Assembly: GCA_031400185.1 (NCBI GenBank)
Contig: JANNPN010000227.1
Coordinates: 1 to 8,381 of the forward strand
Direction: 5' to 3'
Origin: UTPRO1 sp031400185
GTDB taxonomy: Bacteria > Desulfobacterota > Binatia > UTPRO1
DNA: 8,381 nucleotides
Both the position numbers and the translations under genes were made by a program. The notes below the pieces were generated by a model. The model was not told the origin of the DNA. It was given only the letters and a program-made list of their open reading frames with translations, and did not search any database. Within the stretch, counting starts at the first letter, position 1. Each line of letters begins with the position of its first letter. This document shows positions 5,664 to 8,381 of the stretch, in pieces.

Positions 5664-5974
5664 TCCTCGAAGTCGCGCCGCTGCGGCTGCGCCCCGGCCG
5701 CTCCGCCGAGTTCGAAGCCGCCTTCCGCGCAGCGGAACGCATCGTCGCCGGCATGCCCGGCTACGTGTCGCACGAGCTGCACCGCTGTCTCGAGCGCGCC
5801 GACGAGTACGTCCTCCTGGTCCGCTGGCGGACCCTCGCCGATCACGAGGTCGGCTTCCGCACGTCGCCCGAGTACCAGGAGTGGAAGCGGCTGCTGCACC
5901 ACTTCTACGATCCGTTCCCGACGGTGTCGCACTACGAGCGTGTCGCCGGATCAGCGCCACGAGCCGGGCCGTGA
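5660..5974 (+). CDS. ABM (antibiotic biosynthesis monooxygenase)-domain protein
   Basis: A 104-residue protein with the dimeric alpha/beta-barrel ABM pattern. It opens with ILEVAPLRLRPGRSAEFEAAF (residues 2-22), then an amphipathic helix, PGYVSHELHRCLE, YVLLVRWRTLADHEVGF, and a closing SPEYQEWKRLLHHFYD helix before PTVSHYE. Members act as cofactor-free monooxygenases, haem-degrading enzymes or simply binding proteins, and the substrate cannot be inferred. Start GTG 5660 overlaps the zinc-ribbon stop by 4 bases, and the ABM domain begins at the second residue, which supports it. The final residues (GSAPRAGP) are a loose tail. The next gene, an MBL-fold protein, begins 14 bases later, so a three-gene transcript is likely. 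Confidence 0.88.
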   Translation: MILEVAPLRLRPGRSAEFEAAFRAAERIVAGMPGYVSHELHRCLERADEYVLLVRWRTLADHEVGFRTSPEYQEWKRLLHHFYDPFPTVSHYERVAGSAPRAGP

Positions 5975-5976
5975 CC

Positions 5977-5982
5977 GGGGAG
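5977..5982 (+). promoter_or_regulatory. Ribosome-binding site of the MBL-fold gene
   Basis: GGGGAG lies six bases before ATG 5989 and decides the start of the metallo-beta-lactamase-fold gene. The intact start signal argues that the gene was recently, or still is, expressed. Confidence 0.65.
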
Positions 5983-5988
5983 ACGAGC

Positions 5989-6719
5989 ATGAACAGCACC
6001 GTCACGGAGATCGCCCCCGACACGTTTCGCATCTCGACCTTCAACCCGGACTTCGGGATCCAGTTCAATCAGTTCGTCGTGCGGGACGCCGAGCCGTTCC
6101 TCATGCACACCGGGCTCCGCAGAATGTTCCCGACGACGCTCGCGGCGGTGCGGACGATCCTCGACCCCGCGACGCTCCGCTGGATCGGCTACAGCCACTT
6201 CGAGCCGGACGAGTGCGGGGCCTTGAACGATTGGCTCGCGACGGCGCCGAGCGCGCAGGCCGTGTCCGGATTCGTCGGCAACGCCGTCATGCTCGTGGAC
6301 TTCGCCGACCGGCCCGCGCGCGTACTTGCCGACGGCGAGGTGCTGGCGCTCGGCCGCCATCGCCTGCGCTACCTCGCGACCCCGCACGTGCCGCACGGCT
6401 GGGACGCGGGCTTCTTCTACGACGAGACGGAGGCACGCTCTTCTGCTCCGACCTCTTCTTCCAGCCCGGTGATCCGGCGCCGCTCCTCGAAGGCGACATC
6501 GTAGCGCCGGCGCGCGCGGCCGTGCGGATGGGAAAGATGGGGCCGCTCGCGAACGACATGCCGTACTCGGCGGCGACCGACCGCACGTTGCGGCGCCTCG
6601 CCGAGCTCTCCCCGCGGACGCTCGCCGTGATGCACGGCTCCTCGTTTCGCGGCGACGGTGGTGCGGCGCTCCGCGGGCTGGCGACCGTGCTCGCGGAGGA
6701 GCTCGCCCCGTCCGCCTAG
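5989..6719 (+). pseudogene. MBL-fold protein of the flavodiiron/ODP type, frameshifted
   Basis: From ATG 5989 the first frame gives 147 good residues, then runs into nonsense and stops at 6502-6504 (171 aa). Homology continues in the -1 frame from about 6429 to TAG 6717-6719. Adding one G in the GG at 6429-6430 restores DET-GGTLFCSDLFFQ and a protein of about 243 residues, the size of the flavodiiron MBL domain. Across both frames all six diiron ligands of that family can be placed: H70, E72 and D74 in HFEPDE, a His in TPHVPHGWD (H133 or H136), Asp in CSDLFF and His in MHGSSF. FprA-type relatives reduce O2 or NO, but no flavodoxin or rubredoxin domain is present, so the reaction is unknown. 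It may be a sequencing error, a recent mutation or, less likely, recoding. The upstream neighbour is the ABM gene. Confidence 0.85.
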
Positions 6720-6739
6720 CTGCGGACGCGAGCGAACGC

Positions 6740-7204
6740 ATGACGCGCGTCGGTGTGATCTCGGACACGCACGGGCTCCTGCGGCCCGAGGCCGTCGCGT
6801 TCCTCCGCGGCAGCGACCGGATCGTGCACGCCGGCGACATCGGGAACGCGGCGGTGCTGACCGAGCTCGCGACGCTGGCACCCGTGACCGCGGTCCGCGG
6901 CAACAACGACTGCGGCGGCTGGGCGGACGCCGTCGGCGAGACGGCGACGGTCGATGTGGACGGCGTCGGGATCTACGTCGTGCACGACCTCGCCGATCTC
7001 CGCCGCACCCCGGCGCCGCGCGCGTGCCGCGTCGTCGTCTCGGGGCACTCGCACAAGCCGGTCGTCACCGAGCGCGACGGCGTCCTCCACCTGAACCCCG
7101 GCAGCGCGGGCCCGCGCCGCTTTCGGCTCCCGATCGCCGTCGCCGAGCTCGAGATCTCGGACGGCCACGTCCGTGCCCGGATCGTCGAGCTCACGGTCTC
7201 CTAG
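6740..7204 (+). CDS. MJ0936/YfcE-type metallophosphoesterase
   Basis: A 154-residue calcineurin-like phosphoesterase of the small MJ0936/YfcE group, which hydrolyse phosphodiesters with two metal ions in vitro; natural substrates are mostly unknown. All metal motifs are seen in order: ISDTHG (7-12; D9, H11), HAGDIG (30-35; D33), RGNND (53-57; N55), VVHD (80-83; H82) and SGHSHKP (101-107; H103, H105). NPGSAGPRRF follows, diagnostic of this subfamily. In most relatives the fourth motif reads HG; here it is HD (D83), a mild change. Length is normal. The start ATG 6740 puts the first beta strand at residue 3, although no clear Shine-Dalgarno is seen. It lies 20 bases after the MBL-fold gene and 5 before yaeQ. 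Confidence 0.93.
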   Translation: MTRVGVISDTHGLLRPEAVAFLRGSDRIVHAGDIGNAAVLTELATLAPVTAVRGNNDCGGWADAVGETATVDVDGVGIYVVHDLADLRRTPAPRACRVVVSGHSHKPVVTERDGVLHLNPGSAGPRRFRLPIAVAELEISDGHVRARIVELTVS

Positions 7205-7209
7205 GACGT

Positions 7210-7755
7210 ATGGCCCTCACCGCGACGATCTACAACTTCGACGTCCAGCTCTCCGACACCGACCGCGGCGTCTACGAGACGCTGGCGCTGCGCCTCGCGT
7301 GCCAGCCCTCGGAGACCGCCGAGTATCTCCTGACGCGCGCGTTCGCGTACTGCCTGGAGTACGAGGAAGGCATCGCCTTCTCGCGCGGCCTCGCCGAGCC
7401 CGACGAGCCGACGCTCGCGATCCGCGACCTCACGGGCGCGCTCCGGACGTGGATCGACGTCGGCACGCCCGACGCGACCCGCGTGCACAAGGCGAGCAAG
7501 GCGGCCGCGCGGGTCGTGATCTACACCCACAAGGACCCCGTGGTTTTCGTGCAGAAGCTCGCCGGCGAGCGCATCCACCGCGCCGAGGCGATCCAGATCC
7601 GCGCCGTCGACCGGGCGCTGATCACGGCGCTCGCCGAGCGTCTCGAACGGCGGCTCGCGTTCGATCTCGCCGTGACGGACGGCCATCTCTACGTGACGCT
7701 CGGCGAGGTCACGCTCGCGGGCGCGGTCACGGCGTACTCGCTCGCATCGTCGTGA
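7210..7755 (+). CDS. yaeQ: YaeQ family protein
   Basis: A 181-residue protein matching YaeQ along its whole length: MALTATIYNFDVQLSDTDRG at the start, PSETAEYLLTRAFAYCL (33-49), GLAEPDEPTL (60-69), WIDVGTPDATRVHKASK (81-97) and VYTH-like VVIYTH, then a C-terminal domain ending VTLAGAVTAYSL. YaeQ is known from structures to adopt a PD-(D/E)XK nuclease-like fold; the conserved Glu, Asp (D83) and Lys residues (K94, K97) fit such a site, but the biological role is unsettled. The family is largely proteobacterial, which helps place the organism. Start ATG 7210 is preceded by AGGA (7203-7206), which overlaps the stop of the phosphodiesterase gene at a short spacing. It is probably co-transcribed with that gene and with rsmE, 10 bases downstream. 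Confidence 0.93.
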   Translation: MALTATIYNFDVQLSDTDRGVYETLALRLACQPSETAEYLLTRAFAYCLEYEEGIAFSRGLAEPDEPTLAIRDLTGALRTWIDVGTPDATRVHKASKAAARVVIYTHKDPVVFVQKLAGERIHRAEAIQIRAVDRALITALAERLERRLAFDLAVTDGHLYVTLGEVTLAGAVTAYSLASS

Positions 7756-7765
7756 GCGTCTCGCG

Positions 7766-8381
7766 ATGAACACGCTGCTCCTCCGGCCCGACGAGCTCGC
7801 CGGAGCCCGCGCGGGCCGCGTGCGGCTCGCCGGCGACGATCGGCGGGTCGCGCACGTCCGCGCCGTGCACCGTGCCGCCGTCGCCGACACGCTCCGCGTC
7901 GGCGTGCTCGGGGGACGCCTCGGCAGCGGGGTCGTCGCGGGCCTCGACGCGGGCGGGCTCGAGGTCGACGTCATCCTCGACCGCGATCCGCCGCCACCTC
8001 TGCCGCTCGTGCTCGTGCTGGCGCTGCCGCGGCCGAAGGTCGTGCGGCGGGTGCTGCAGGCGGTCGCGACCCTCGGCGTGAAACGGCTCTGTCTCGTCGC
8101 CGCGTGGCGGGTCGAGAAGAGCTACTGGGAGAGCCCGTTTCTCGCGGACGCCGCGATCGAGCAGCAGCTCGTGCTCGGGCTGGAGCAGGCGGGTGACACG
8201 ATGCTCCCGGCCGTCAGCCGGCACCGGCGCTTCAAGCCGTTCGTCGAGGACGAGCTCCCCGCGCTCGCCGCCGCTACGCGTCGTCTCGTCGCGCACCCGC
8301 GCGCCGCGTCCGAGTGCCCGCGTGCCGTCCACGACCCCGTGACGCTCGCGCTGGGGCCGGAGGGCGGCTTCACCGACTATG
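7766..8381 (+). CDS. rsmE: 16S rRNA (uracil-1498-N3)-methyltransferase, partial
   Basis: The gene is open from ATG 7766 to the window edge: 205 codons plus one base of an expected 235-245. RsmE methylates N3 of U1498 in 16S rRNA, near the decoding site, using S-adenosylmethionine. The N-terminal part (about 1-75) is the PUA-like RNA-binding domain, starting MNTLLLRPDEL and including DTLRVGVLGGRLGSG. The SPOUT knot domain follows, with LALPRPKVVRRVLQAVATLG, VEKSYWESPFL, GLEQAGDTMLP, VAHPR, and GPEGGFTDY (197-205) in the SAM-binding knot at the very edge. The strongly conserved PRPK and VEKSYW block is typical of proteobacterial members. It lies 10 bases after yaeQ, with no strong Shine-Dalgarno, so coupling is likely. 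The final knot turn and C-terminal helix lie outside the window. Confidence 0.92.
   Translation, partial: MNTLLLRPDELAGARAGRVRLAGDDRRVAHVRAVHRAAVADTLRVGVLGGRLGSGVVAGLDAGGLEVDVILDRDPPPPLPLVLVLALPRPKVVRRVLQAVATLGVKRLCLVAAWRVEKSYWESPFLADAAIEQQLVLGLEQAGDTMLPAVSRHRRFKPFVEDELPALAAATRRLVAHPRAASECPRAVHDPVTLALGPEGGFTDY

Noticed and set aside
5253..6068. A - strand open frame of 271 residues opposite the zinc-ribbon and ABM genes
   Set aside because: No domain pattern; antisense to two coding genes with intact Cys motifs and ABM signature.
6421..6446. Programmed -1 ribosomal frameshifting in the MBL gene
   Set aside because: No X-XXY-YYZ slippery heptamer at the junction (the local sequence is GAGACGGAGGC) and no evident pseudoknot; this gene family is not known to use recoding.
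5932..6906. A - strand open frame of 324 residues opposite the MBL-fold gene
   Set aside because: Considered because the + strand gene is frameshifted, but the - strand product is Arg-rich without motifs, while the + strand keeps all metal ligands.
1..8381. A defence, mobile or biosynthetic system spanning the window
   Set aside because: No transposase, integrase, toxin-antitoxin, nuclease-helicase, NRPS/PKS or phage gene is seen. The genes are mixed accessory and housekeeping enzymes.

Overview
The window is a GC-rich (roughly 70% G+C by eye), densely packed bacterial segment in which every supportable gene lies on the + strand. Many neighbours overlap by 4 to 8 bases or are separated by fewer than 45, and several starts are GTG. 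YaeQ and an RsmE with a strongly conserved PRPK / VEKSYW core point to a proteobacterial-type genome. High GC, many lone accessory enzymes and one domain fusion would fit an uncultured lineage such as Myxococcota or Binatota; that placement is inference with low confidence.

Layout. 1-172: leader, possibly with the last codons of an upstream gene. 173-682: GNAT acetyltransferase. 720-1916: a fusion of a conserved His-rich domain to a class I SAM methyltransferase. 1913-2062: doubtful 49-residue ORF. 2059-2478: GFA/CENP-V zinc enzyme. 2496-3152: glutathione S-transferase-like protein. 3145-3612: unassigned protein with an in-frame 10-residue tandem repeat. 3613-3796: 184 bases with no gene but several hairpins, probably a transcription boundary. 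3797-4507: six-TM membrane protein. 4523-5221: class I glutamine amidotransferase. 5265-5663: double zinc-ribbon protein. 5660-5974: ABM-type monooxygenase-like protein. 5989-6719: metallo-beta-lactamase-fold protein related to flavodiiron proteins, broken by a one-base frameshift near 6430. 6740-7204: MJ0936/YfcE-type phosphodiesterase. 7210-7755: YaeQ. 7766 to the window end: rsmE, cut by the edge.

How the genes may work together. The GFA-GST pair has the tightest functional logic (thiol or electrophile handling), and each gene has its own good Shine-Dalgarno. The ABM protein overlaps the zinc-ribbon gene and is followed closely by the MBL-fold gene, so these three are probably co-transcribed. 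Phosphodiesterase, YaeQ and RsmE form a compact housekeeping-like run. I see no mobile element, RNA gene, CRISPR array or defence cassette, and no convincing new multi-gene system. The most notable items are the His-rich domain/methyltransferase fusion, the frameshifted diiron-type MBL gene, the repeat insertion in the 3145-3612 protein, and the mini-ORFs that bridge neighbouring genes by stop/start overlaps.
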